From Sporocytophaga sp. (GTDB taxonomy: Bacteria; Bacteroidota; Bacteroidia; Cytophagales; Cytophagaceae), in the NCBI RefSeq assembly GCF_017745095.1, contig NZ_JAGHZZ010000008.1, positions 299,830 through 363,829 of the forward strand: a stretch of 64,000 nt of DNA, in the 5' to 3' direction. The notes under the pieces are model-generated. The model saw nothing but the letters and a program-made list of their open reading frames with translations. It did not search any database and was not told where the DNA came from. Within the stretch, counting starts at the first letter, position 1. Each line of letters starts with the position of its first letter. This document shows, one piece after another, positions 44,977 through 53,368 of the stretch. Made by a program: the position numbers and the translations under genes.

Positions 44977-46380
44977 TTATAAAAACCTCATTATAAACCT
45001 GATAAAAAATTTTACTTTCTTACTATATGGCGGATAAATGAGCTTTACTCCAGTAAATCCCACTCTTTGTTTTAAAACTGCACGTTCATTAGAGAAAGCC
45101 TTAAAACCGCTATATCCGTGCGACCTGCCTATACCACTATAATTTACGCCTCCAAAAGGAAGGTAAGGATGCACAAAATGCAATGTAGTATCATTGATGC
45201 ATATGGCACCTGAAGAAAGGCTTTGTGATATATAATCCACAGTATCCTGATCTTTTGAAAATATATAAAGCGCCAATGGTTTGTGGTTAGTCCTTATAAA
45301 ATTGATTACCTCCGAAATTTTCTTATACCCCACAATCGGAAGCACAGGTCCGAATACTTCAGTCTTAAGAATAGTGGCATCCAATGATACATTTGTGAGG
45401 ATCGCAGGAGGCACAAAATTTTCTTGTGGAGGGATTTTATCAAGAAGATTTATTGCTCCTGAAGCTATTGAGGTATCTATCATTTTGCACAACCTATCTA
45501 CATGCTTTTGATTGATGATAGAAGCCAGATCTTTCATTTTTCCGCTTTTAAAATCAGGATAAAATTTGTAAAAATGTTCTAATAGAATTTTCTCAAACTT
45601 TTCTTTAACCTTATAATCAATAAAGATTGTATTTACAGAAAGACATGACTGTCCTGCATTCACAAACTTCCCGAACAAAACCTTTTGAGCAGCATCTTTA
45701 AGATTAGCACTATCATCAATAATAAGAGGATTGCAACCTCCCAATTCCAGAGTCACTGAGCTCAGGTTTTCTGCTGCAGCTTTCATTACCTTTTTTCCAA
45801 CTTCTGTGCTGCCTGTAAAAAAGATGTGATTAAAAGGCAGGTTCAATAACTCTTCTGCAACGTCAGCTTCTCCTGAGACTACTTTTACTTCTTTTTCAGA
45901 AAACAAACTTTCTATCATCTTAATGATGATTTTTGTAGTTGCACCTGAATATTCTGAAGGTTTAAGAACTACACAATTGCCAGCAGCAATAGCGGAGACC
46001 AGCGGCCCGATCGATAAGTTAAATGGAAAATTCCAGGGCGCAATAATAAGCACAACTCCCATAGGCTCGAATACAACTGAAGGTTTCACCCCATACATAG
46101 CAGTAATATTCTCAACTCTTCTTTCTTTCACCCAATCATCAAGTTTTTCCAGTGTATGATCGATTTCCCAGAGCACGGGTTTAATATCTCCAAAATCAGC
46201 TTCGGGCTCCGGCTTGCGCAGGTCTTCGTACAAGGCCTCCCTGATTAATTTTTGGTTGTTTAATATCCATTTCCTGATATTTTTCAACTTTTGTTTTCTG
46301 AATCTGATTTCCTGATACCTAAGATGCTCATTAAAAAAAATACGCTGATGCTCAAAAATTTGCTTTAGTGAGGAATCCAT
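44977..46380 (-). CDS. Aldehyde dehydrogenase family protein (class 3-like)
   Basis: 467 residues. NAD-binding region (IIAPWNFPFNLSIGPLVSAI, FTGSTEVGKKVM), Glu in VTLELGGCNPLI and nucleophile Cys in FVNAGQSCLSV; ends with a hydrophobic tail (VKFFIRFIMRFL), like membrane-associated fatty aldehyde dehydrogenases. Length fits class 3. It oxidises aldehydes to acids. The residue after LELGG is Cys rather than the usual Lys. A hairpin behind its start belongs to the pump operon upstream. Confidence 0.88.
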   Translation of the reverse strand: MDSSLKQIFEHQRIFFNEHLRYQEIRFRKQKLKNIRKWILNNQKLIREALYEDLRKPEPEADFGDIKPVLWEIDHTLEKLDDWVKERRVENITAMYGVKPSVVFEPMGVVLIIAPWNFPFNLSIGPLVSAIAAGNCVVLKPSEYSGATTKIIIKMIESLFSEKEVKVVSGEADVAEELLNLPFNHIFFTGSTEVGKKVMKAAAENLSSVTLELGGCNPLIIDDSANLKDAAQKVLFGKFVNAGQSCLSVNTIFIDYKVKEKFEKILLEHFYKFYPDFKSGKMKDLASIINQKHVDRLCKMIDTSIASGAINLLDKIPPQENFVPPAILTNVSLDATILKTEVFGPVLPIVGYKKISEVINFIRTNHKPLALYIFSKDQDTVDYISQSLSSGAICINDTTLHFVHPYLPFGGVNYSGIGRSHGYSGFKAFSNERAVLKQRVGFTGVKLIYPPYSKKVKFFIRFIMRFL

Positions 46381-46421
46381 ATTAACTCTGTTTTATCAAT
46401 ATTACCGGCTATTTAAAAATA

Positions 46422-46452
46422 AAAAAAGGAACTTAATGTTTGTTCCTTTTTT
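46422..46452 (-). terminator. Terminator of metal pump operon
   Basis: An 11-base stem AAAAAAGGAAC / GTTCCTTTTTT with a 9-base loop, followed on the minus strand by a T-rich tract. It lies about 109 bases past the adaptor stop and before the aldehyde dehydrogenase gene. Confidence 0.7.
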
Positions 46453-46560
46453 GAAAATCATTTTTTAAAATAAGCACCACAACCTTTACAGAATAGAAAA
46501 CATAGCAACAGTAAGCATTTCGGAAACATTTTGTTGCTCTTGCTCAAACTATTGCTCCTT

Positions 46561-47754
46561 TTATTCTCCCTCTCCTTGCTTCATCTTGGCAAATAGATAA
46601 TAAGCCCCTTTCTTTACAATCATTTTATTATTAAATGATTGAACGGGATTCACTTCTGTATATCCCAAATCACTTACACCTGTTTTAACCTCTTCCATGC
46701 TAAAAATGTAGGTCTTTGCCTTTTCGCTTTTCTTTTCTTCACTCAAAACAAAGATATATTCATTCTCTCCCATTTTTATAATGGCATCATCAGGTAATGC
46801 ATTCACTTCATTGGCTCCCACATCAATAAGCCCATGAACGTAGATTCCCGGAACCAAATCAGTATTGCCCGCTATTTCAGTATGCACTGGCAAAGCCCTT
46901 GTTTGGGGATTAATTGTCTTACCTACTGAAAACACATACCCCTCAATATTCTTGTCTCCACCAGATGGGAGAGAGAATAATACTTTTTGTCCCTGTTTTA
47001 CTTTATACCAATCTTTTTCAAAAACATTCAACTCTACATGAAGATGACTATTATCAACCACCTCAAAAAGCTGAATAGCAGGTTGTGCAAAGCTTCCAAT
47101 ATTGACATTAATTTCCGTGATATACCCATCAATAGGTGATTTTACAGAAACTGATGAAGCTATAATCCCATTATTAAGATTAGCGATGGATATATTCAAC
47201 TTATCTAACTGATCTTTTAAAGACGCCAGTCTGCTTTTCTCTGACTTGTAGTTTGCTTCGGCTTGTTGAAATACTTTGCCTGACGAAACATTTTCATTAT
47301 AAAGTTCTTTCTGACGTTCATATTCCTTTTCCAGAAAAGTCATATTATCTTTGGCCTTAAGGTATTCTTCCTGTATCCTTGTAAAATCAGGATGTTCAAG
47401 CACCGCTAGTGTTTGTCCTTTTTTTACATACTTACCTTGAATAACATTTACAGACTTCACAACACCGCCTATAAAAGTAGAAACGAAAGCCCTCTTTTGA
47501 GGTGGTACTTCCAGATATCCGTTAGCTTTTACAACACTTTTGAGATTCTTCCTGTCGAAGCTTCCAAGCTCTATACCTGCCGTGGTAAATTGATCTCCGG
47601 ATAATTCTATAACTTTCAATTCTTCACCACTCTTTGTAGTATCAGAAACACTCGTTTCTTTAGAAGACTCAGATGAAACTTCTTCCTTTTTAGAATTGCA
47701 TAGTGAAAAAAGAAAAAGTGAAACTATAAACAATATTATATTATAAACTTTCAT
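46561..47754 (-). CDS. RND efflux periplasmic adaptor (CusB/CzcB-like)
   Basis: 397 residues. Lipoprotein-like start (IILFIVSLFLFSLC, then NSKKEEVSS), lipoyl halves (FIGGVVKSVNVIQGKYVKKG, VKSPIDGYITEINVNIGSFA), coiled-coil hairpin between about 120 and 200, and beta-barrel (NVFEKDWYKVKQGQKVLFSL). Forms the periplasmic ring of a metal RND pump. It starts 2 bases after the CusA-TolC fusion gene ends, so they are cotranscribed. Metal not identifiable; no Met-rich copper motif seen at the N-terminus. Confidence 0.88.
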   Translation of the reverse strand: MKVYNIILFIVSLFLFSLCNSKKEEVSSESSKETSVSDTTKSGEELKVIELSGDQFTTAGIELGSFDRKNLKSVVKANGYLEVPPQKRAFVSTFIGGVVKSVNVIQGKYVKKGQTLAVLEHPDFTRIQEEYLKAKDNMTFLEKEYERQKELYNENVSSGKVFQQAEANYKSEKSRLASLKDQLDKLNISIANLNNGIIASSVSVKSPIDGYITEINVNIGSFAQPAIQLFEVVDNSHLHVELNVFEKDWYKVKQGQKVLFSLPSGGDKNIEGYVFSVGKTINPQTRALPVHTEIAGNTDLVPGIYVHGLIDVGANEVNALPDDAIIKMGENEYIFVLSEEKKSEKAKTYIFSMEEVKTGVSDLGYTEVNPVQSFNNKMIVKKGAYYLFAKMKQGEGE

Positions 47755-47756
47755 GA

Positions 47757-50700
47757 TTAATTTCCTCCTGCTATATAGTCGATTGCAATGATGGTTTGAT
47801 TGTAATTATTGATTGTATCCAGATAGCCTGATTTTATAGAAAGAGCCCTACCTAATCCTTGCAGATATTCTACATATCCAATCTCTCCAGCTCGGAAAGC
47901 CTTTATCGAATTGCTAATGATAAGCTCAGCCTGTTTCAGACCAATTGATTCGAAATAACTAAGACTGCTGAGATTCTTCTTATACTGCTGCATAAGCATG
48001 GCATACTCTCCTTCAAGGTTTTTGGTATTGTATTCCAGTAAGCTCTCGGTTACTTTCTGATTCAACTTTACACTAGTAATTCTTGCATAATAGGGTTTGA
48101 AAATAACAGGTACAGAAACTCCCGCCATTATTCCCTGAAATCGGTATCCAGGTCCGAAATACCGCTCTGTTCCGTTTATACTTTGTACACCCTGCAAAGT
48201 CTGATTAAAATATCCGAAACTAAAATCTGGCAGAAACCTCGCTCTTTCCACTCTGACAAAAGCTTTATTCACCTTTACCTGCTGACGTATATAACTCAAC
48301 AATGGATTAGCCTCTACAGTTGCAGAATCAGGGGACACAGAAAGATTTAGCTTATCAAATTTTTCAGTCGTGATGATACTATCTGAAACATTCAAATAAA
48401 CCCTCAATTGTTTTTGATAAATCTGCATATCAGCATGATTCTTTAAAATCAGATTCCTAAACTCAGCTACCTGAGCTTCGGCTGTTAGCTTTTCCAGGTA
48501 AGTAGATTCACCGGTTTTGAATCTAAGATCAGCAGCTTTCATGAAATCCTGATAGATACTATCCTCATAATTAAGCAGCATATGCTTAGACTCAAAATAA
48601 AGTAAATTGTAATAAGCACTCCTTACATTTCTCTTTAATTCATTACCTGTAACATCTGCCTTTACCTCTGAAGCTTTTACCTGCTCCCTGTAATAATTAT
48701 TCTGACTTGAATAAAATGTAGGAAAAGCTATAGATTGATTAATAGTGATGTTATTGTCATTATTAAGACTGTTGAACTGTCCATACATAAGACTGACATT
48801 GGTTTTGGGAATATCAAGATAAGATTTCTTCAAAGCTTCCTGAGCTTTAATGTCATACCTTGCTGCAGCCATAGATGGATTGTTCTGAAGGGCGATATTA
48901 AATGCTTCTTCAGCTGACAAAGCCTTGACCGGAGCTTGCCCTAAACTTAAAGAGACAGAACCCAGAATAAATAAAGGGATCAATACAAATGCTTTATCTA
49001 TTCCTGCACCCCCACCTTCATCCTCATTTTTATAAAAAAGTGTATAAAGAACAGGTAACACTATCAATGTAAGTAGAGTTGCAGATATAAGTCCACCTAT
49101 CACCACTGTAGCTAATGGCTTTTGAACTTCAGCTCCGGAAGTATTGGACAATGCCATTGGCAAGAATCCCATGGAAGCTACGGAAGCAGTCATGATTACA
49201 GGCCTTAGTCTCATTTCAGTGCCCTTCAGAACTCGCTCGTAAACGTTTTCAATACCTTCAGCTTTAAGCTGATTAAAGTAACTGATCAGTACCATACCAT
49301 TTAACACGGCCACACCAAACAGGGCTATAAATCCCACGCCTGCTGAAATACTGAAAGGCATATCCCTTAAGAGCAATGCAAAAACACCACCTATTGCAGA
49401 GAACGGTATTGCTGTAAAAATCAGCAAGGTTTCTTTTAATGATTTGAAAGTAAAAAACAGAATGATTAAAATAAGTCCAAGTGCTACAGGAACTGCCAAT
49501 GAAAGTCTCTGCTTGGCTTCAACAAGGTTTTCAAACTGTCCACCATAAGTGACAAAATATCCTGCAGGAAGATCAAGCTTTGCATCCAGCTTACTGCTTA
49601 TTTCCTGAACCATAGATTCCACGTCACGATCGCGCACATTGACACCAATTACGATTCTTCTTTTTGTATCTTCTCTTGAAATCTGTATAGGCCCCTCAGA
49701 ATATTCAATGTCTGCAACCTCTGTTATCGGAATTTGCATACCTGAAGGCAGCACCACATACATGCCTTTAACATCTTTTATATCTCTTCTGAAAGGTTCC
49801 TGTAAACGTACTACGAGATCGAATCTCTTCTCCCCTTCAAAAACCTCCCCTGCAACGGCTCCGGCAAATGAGGATCTGACTACATCATTTACATCAGAGA
49901 TAGCAAGGCCATACTGAGCGATTTTACCCCTCTTATATTTCACAGTAATCTGAGGAAGGCCAGTTACAGGTTCTACATAAATATCGGAGACACCTTTAAT
50001 ATCTTTGATTAGGTTTGCGACCTGATTTGCCTTGGATGCCAGAACCTCCATATTTTCTCCGAAAATTTTTATAGCAAGATCCTGCTTAGCTCCTGTCATG
50101 AGCTCATTAAATCTCATTTGTATAGGCTGCTGAAATCCAAAATTAACTCCTGGAAGGCGCTCTAACTCTTTGGACATCTTTTCTGCAAGTTCTTCCCTTG
50201 TCTCTGCGGAAGTCCATTCGTCCTTATCTTTCAATATGATCATAAGATCACATGCTTCCATAGGCATAGGATCTGTTGGTATTTCAGCTGTACCAATTTT
50301 GCCAACTGTCAATTTAACTTCCGGAAATTTTCTTAAAAGAATATCCGAAGCTTTTAATGAAGTTTCGATTGTTTGAGAAAGTGAACTTCCAGGCAAAAGC
50401 CTTGTCTCTACTGCAAAATCTCCTTCTTCAAGAGTTGGAAGAAACTCACCACCCATATTTATAAAAAGCAAGATGCTTATTCCAAGTAATGCCACAGCAA
50501 CACTGACTATAATTATTCTCGCATTCAGTGCAGCGTTAATGACAGGATGATAGGCTTTTTGAAGCACTTCCATTATTTTATCAGATAAGTTTTTATGCTG
50601 AGATATCTTCTTACTCAGAAACAAGGAAGCCATCATAGGCACATAAGTAACACACAGAATAAGTGCTCCTAGAATTGCGAATGAAACCGCCTGAGCCATT

Positions 50701-52130
50701 GGTCTGAACATTTTTCCTTCTATACCTACAAGAGCCAGAATTGGAAGATAAACAATAAGAATAATAATCTGACCGAATGCTGCAGAGTTCATCATTTTAG
50801 TAGCAGAGCTATAGATTTCCTCATTCATTTCATTCTGAGTAAGCCTTCTGTTCAGTGATGGATGTTTCAGTACAAGGTTATGAATAACACTTTCAACTAT
50901 AATTACTGCACCATCAACAATAAGTCCGAAGTCTATAGCTCCCAGACTCATTAGGTTACCTGAAACTCCGAAAAGATACATCAGGCTTATCGCAAAAAGC
51001 ATCGAAAGAGGGATTACCGATGCAACTATCAATCCTGCTCTGATATTCCCGAGAAAAACAACAAGGACAAAAATGACTATTAAGGCACCTTCAATAAGAT
51101 TTTTTGAAACTGTTTTTATAGCGCGGTCCACTAGATCTGATCTATCAAGGAAGGGCACAATCTCAATACCTTCAGGAAGTGTTTTGGATATCTTTTCTAT
51201 CCGTTCCTTTACATTTCCTACAACTTCAGCGGAGTTTTCTCCTTTCAGCATAAGTACTATTGCTCCTACCACCTCCCCCTGGTCATTGTAGGTCATAGCA
51301 CCATACCTGTTTGCATAACCCATTCTGACTTCCGCGACATCCCTCATCAATACAGGTATCCCATTGACATTTTTAACAACTATCTCATCAATATCTGTTG
51401 TATCTTCAATAAGTCCTACGCCTCTGATAAAATAAGCAGTAGGCTTTTTATCGATGTATGCCCCGCCTGTATTCTGATTATTTAACTGCAGTGCTTTGAA
51501 AATTTCGGGAATGGTGACATTCATTCCGCGTAGCTTTTCAGGATTCATAGCTACTTCATATTGCTTTACAAAGCCACCAAAAGAGCTGACTTCCGCTACA
51601 CCTTTAGTGCCCAGCAACTGTCGTTTCACAATCCAATCCTGAATCGTTCTGAGTTCCATAGCAGAATATTTATTCTCATAACCTGGTTTAGCCTGCACCA
51701 TATATTGGAATATTTCGCCTAGCCCTGTGGTTACAGGAGCCATTTCAGGATTACCTAATCCCTGAGGAATTTCTTGCTGAGCCATAGCAATCCTTTCACC
51801 TACCATCTGACGGGCATCAAGCATTTCCACCTCATCTTTAAAAACTATAGTAATTACAGAAAGCCCAAATCTTGATACAGAGCGAATTTCAATAACACCA
51901 GGTATTGTTGCCATTTGCAGCTCTACCGGGTAGGTTATAAAACGTTCTATTTCCTCGGCAGCCAACGTTGGCGAAAATGTAATGACCTGTACCTGATTAT
52001 TCGTAATATCGGGCACAGCATCTATCGGAAGGTTTTTAAGGGAATACCCTCCAAAGGCCAATAAAATGGCTATAAAAACCCCGACAATCAATTTATTTTG
52101 AATACTAAATCGAATGATCTTATTAATCAT
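47757..52130 (-). CDS. CusA/CzcA heavy-metal RND pump fused to TolC-like channel
   Basis: 1457 residues. About 1-1040 is an HME-type RND transporter (SIQNKLIVGVFIAILLAFGG, PVELQMATIPGVIEIRS, and the TM4 motif DFGLIVDGAVIIVE with Asp and Glu of proton relay). A hydrophobic segment at about 1046-1064 (FVLIPLFILGSVSLSLGQ) leads into a TolC-type domain of about 393 residues (LSAEEAFNIALQNNPSMAAA ... EIGYVEYLQGLGRAL). One polypeptide thus supplies inner-membrane pump and outer-membrane channel. The hydrophobic piece looks like the old signal peptide of a separate channel gene. Metal substrate unknown (Cu/Ag or Co/Zn/Cd). Confidence 0.9.
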   Translation of the reverse strand: MINKIIRFSIQNKLIVGVFIAILLAFGGYSLKNLPIDAVPDITNNQVQVITFSPTLAAEEIERFITYPVELQMATIPGVIEIRSVSRFGLSVITIVFKDEVEMLDARQMVGERIAMAQQEIPQGLGNPEMAPVTTGLGEIFQYMVQAKPGYENKYSAMELRTIQDWIVKRQLLGTKGVAEVSSFGGFVKQYEVAMNPEKLRGMNVTIPEIFKALQLNNQNTGGAYIDKKPTAYFIRGVGLIEDTTDIDEIVVKNVNGIPVLMRDVAEVRMGYANRYGAMTYNDQGEVVGAIVLMLKGENSAEVVGNVKERIEKISKTLPEGIEIVPFLDRSDLVDRAIKTVSKNLIEGALIVIFVLVVFLGNIRAGLIVASVIPLSMLFAISLMYLFGVSGNLMSLGAIDFGLIVDGAVIIVESVIHNLVLKHPSLNRRLTQNEMNEEIYSSATKMMNSAAFGQIIILIVYLPILALVGIEGKMFRPMAQAVSFAILGALILCVTYVPMMASLFLSKKISQHKNLSDKIMEVLQKAYHPVINAALNARIIIVSVAVALLGISILLFINMGGEFLPTLEEGDFAVETRLLPGSSLSQTIETSLKASDILLRKFPEVKLTVGKIGTAEIPTDPMPMEACDLMIILKDKDEWTSAETREELAEKMSKELERLPGVNFGFQQPIQMRFNELMTGAKQDLAIKIFGENMEVLASKANQVANLIKDIKGVSDIYVEPVTGLPQITVKYKRGKIAQYGLAISDVNDVVRSSFAGAVAGEVFEGEKRFDLVVRLQEPFRRDIKDVKGMYVVLPSGMQIPITEVADIEYSEGPIQISREDTKRRIVIGVNVRDRDVESMVQEISSKLDAKLDLPAGYFVTYGGQFENLVEAKQRLSLAVPVALGLILIILFFTFKSLKETLLIFTAIPFSAIGGVFALLLRDMPFSISAGVGFIALFGVAVLNGMVLISYFNQLKAEGIENVYERVLKGTEMRLRPVIMTASVASMGFLPMALSNTSGAEVQKPLATVVIGGLISATLLTLIVLPVLYTLFYKNEDEGGGAGIDKAFVLIPLFILGSVSLSLGQAPVKALSAEEAFNIALQNNPSMAAARYDIKAQEALKKSYLDIPKTNVSLMYGQFNSLNNDNNITINQSIAFPTFYSSQNNYYREQVKASEVKADVTGNELKRNVRSAYYNLLYFESKHMLLNYEDSIYQDFMKAADLRFKTGESTYLEKLTAEAQVAEFRNLILKNHADMQIYQKQLRVYLNVSDSIITTEKFDKLNLSVSPDSATVEANPLLSYIRQQVKVNKAFVRVERARFLPDFSFGYFNQTLQGVQSINGTERYFGPGYRFQGIMAGVSVPVIFKPYYARITSVKLNQKVTESLLEYNTKNLEGEYAMLMQQYKKNLSSLSYFESIGLKQAELIISNSIKAFRAGEIGYVEYLQGLGRALSIKSGYLDTINNYNQTIIAIDYIAGGN

Positions 52131-52230
52131 AATATTCTATTACTTAATGAAATAAAAGCATACCATCACCGCCTGGATCTGAGGTGACAGAGGTGACAGA
52201 AGCAACAAAACTTATAAAGAAGGGAAAGGA

Positions 52231-52608
52231 TTAAACCTTAGGCGGTTTAAAGGTTGAAAGTGATACTTCTAAAAAATAATCCCTTTTATAAAAAGAGTAA
52301 TAGAATGTTTCCTTTTTGAAAGTCCTAAAATTCAATTCAAAAGGAAAGGTAATAGTGAAAGTCAGTGGAGGATAATTGTGATGGTAAAATGGCAAATCCG
52401 GATTATTGGCATCATGCGCATGACTGCTTCCATAATGCATTTTCAAAAAATCCACAAAACTGAAATCTCCAGAGGCTGTTTTCTTGTGTTCCAGATAATG
52501 ACTTATCAAAGAGGGCACTTTAAAAACCTCCTCCATATCGTTGCAAAACAATCCTCCTAGGAAAAGAAGCATTGCCATCGTTATGGATATAAATGATTTC
52601 ATTTCCAT
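52231..52608 (-). CDS. His-rich small exported protein of metal pump operon
   Basis: 125 residues with a signal peptide (FISITMAMLLFLGGLFC) and a histidine-rich centre (SHYLEHKKTASGDFSFVDFL, HYGSSHAHDANNPDLPFYHH). Similar small proteins with DFLKMHY and HDxDNPDLPF stand before CzcA-type pumps in other Bacteroidetes. Probably a periplasmic metal-binding or sensing protein. It is 100 bases before the pump gene on the same strand. Confidence 0.7.
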   Translation of the reverse strand: MEMKSFISITMAMLLFLGGLFCNDMEEVFKVPSLISHYLEHKKTASGDFSFVDFLKMHYGSSHAHDANNPDLPFYHHNYPPLTFTITFPFELNFRTFKKETFYYSFYKRDYFLEVSLSTFKPPKV

Positions 52609-52718
52609 AAAAATAAGATATTTTTTTAATACTCAGGAAATCATTTTTCAAACCATTTTCAGACACCCATGTTCAGAAATACACAATTATTTTATAATCA
52701 AACCTTAGGGAAGATCAT

Positions 52719-52754
52719 AAAAAAGGCTCAATGCGTTTACAAAGAGCCTTTTTT
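52719..52754 (-). terminator. Terminator of TonB receptor-lipoprotein operon
   Basis: An 11-base stem AAAAAAGGCTC / GAGCCTTTTTT with a 14-base loop, T-rich on the minus strand. It lies 22 bases past the lipoprotein stop and separates it from the metal-pump genes. Confidence 0.8.
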
Positions 52755-52775
52755 CAATAAATCAAATTCAGAATA

Positions 52776-53348
52776 CTATTCAATTTCTACTGTAAAGTTA
52801 ACATCCACATCCGTTGAGCCAAGTAGTTCATTTCCATTTCCTGATTTAGGCTTTTCTTCTCCTTGATGTTTAAGGATTACTTCAAGACTTCCTATACTTG
52901 GCTCTCCCGTTTTGACTATGTTTTTAAGACCTATAGGTACCCCATTTTTATCTGCATCATCATATGAAACAGTGAGGTTTGCATTTTCAACTTTAAAGAA
53001 AAACTGATGCTCATCTCCTTCTTCTCTAACCTCATTGGAGATAGTATCTGCAGGAGTTTTCGATTCATCCAGCAAAAAAATCTCTGCTGAATAAGTTGTA
53101 TTTGCTTTCAACCTCATTGTCTCAACGAATGGAGAAAGTGAAGTTCTAAGCCCCTGCATCTGTCTGAAAGTAACTTTGGTCTGATCTGTAGAATTTGCAG
53201 TATTAGTGAGAAGTACCTGTACCGTTGTGATCATTTCATTTTCATTAGGATTCTCAGGATTAGCAACATTTCCATCATCTTTTTTACAAGCAGTTAAAGA
53301 TAAAGCAATGCTTAAAAAGAATAGAATTGAAAGATTATTAAAGTTCAT
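52776..53348 (-). CDS. Lipoprotein partner of TonB-dependent receptor
   Basis: 190 residues with a lipobox (FFLSIALSLTAC, then KKDD) and a beta-rich body (NEMITTVQVLLTNTANSTDQ, LKANTTYSAEIFLLDESKTP, EEGDEHQFFFKVENANLTVS, TGEPSIGSLEVILKHQGEEK). The same set of motifs marks a Bacteroidetes family commonly annotated as type 1 periplasmic binding fold protein beside a TonB-dependent receptor. Probable surface or periplasmic lipoprotein aiding uptake. It is 20 bases after the receptor gene. Confidence 0.75.
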   Translation of the reverse strand: MNFNNLSILFFLSIALSLTACKKDDGNVANPENPNENEMITTVQVLLTNTANSTDQTKVTFRQMQGLRTSLSPFVETMRLKANTTYSAEIFLLDESKTPADTISNEVREEGDEHQFFFKVENANLTVSYDDADKNGVPIGLKNIVKTGEPSIGSLEVILKHQGEEKPKSGNGNELLGSTDVDVNFTVEIE

Positions 53349-53368
53349 AAATTTTAAAGGTTTAGAAA

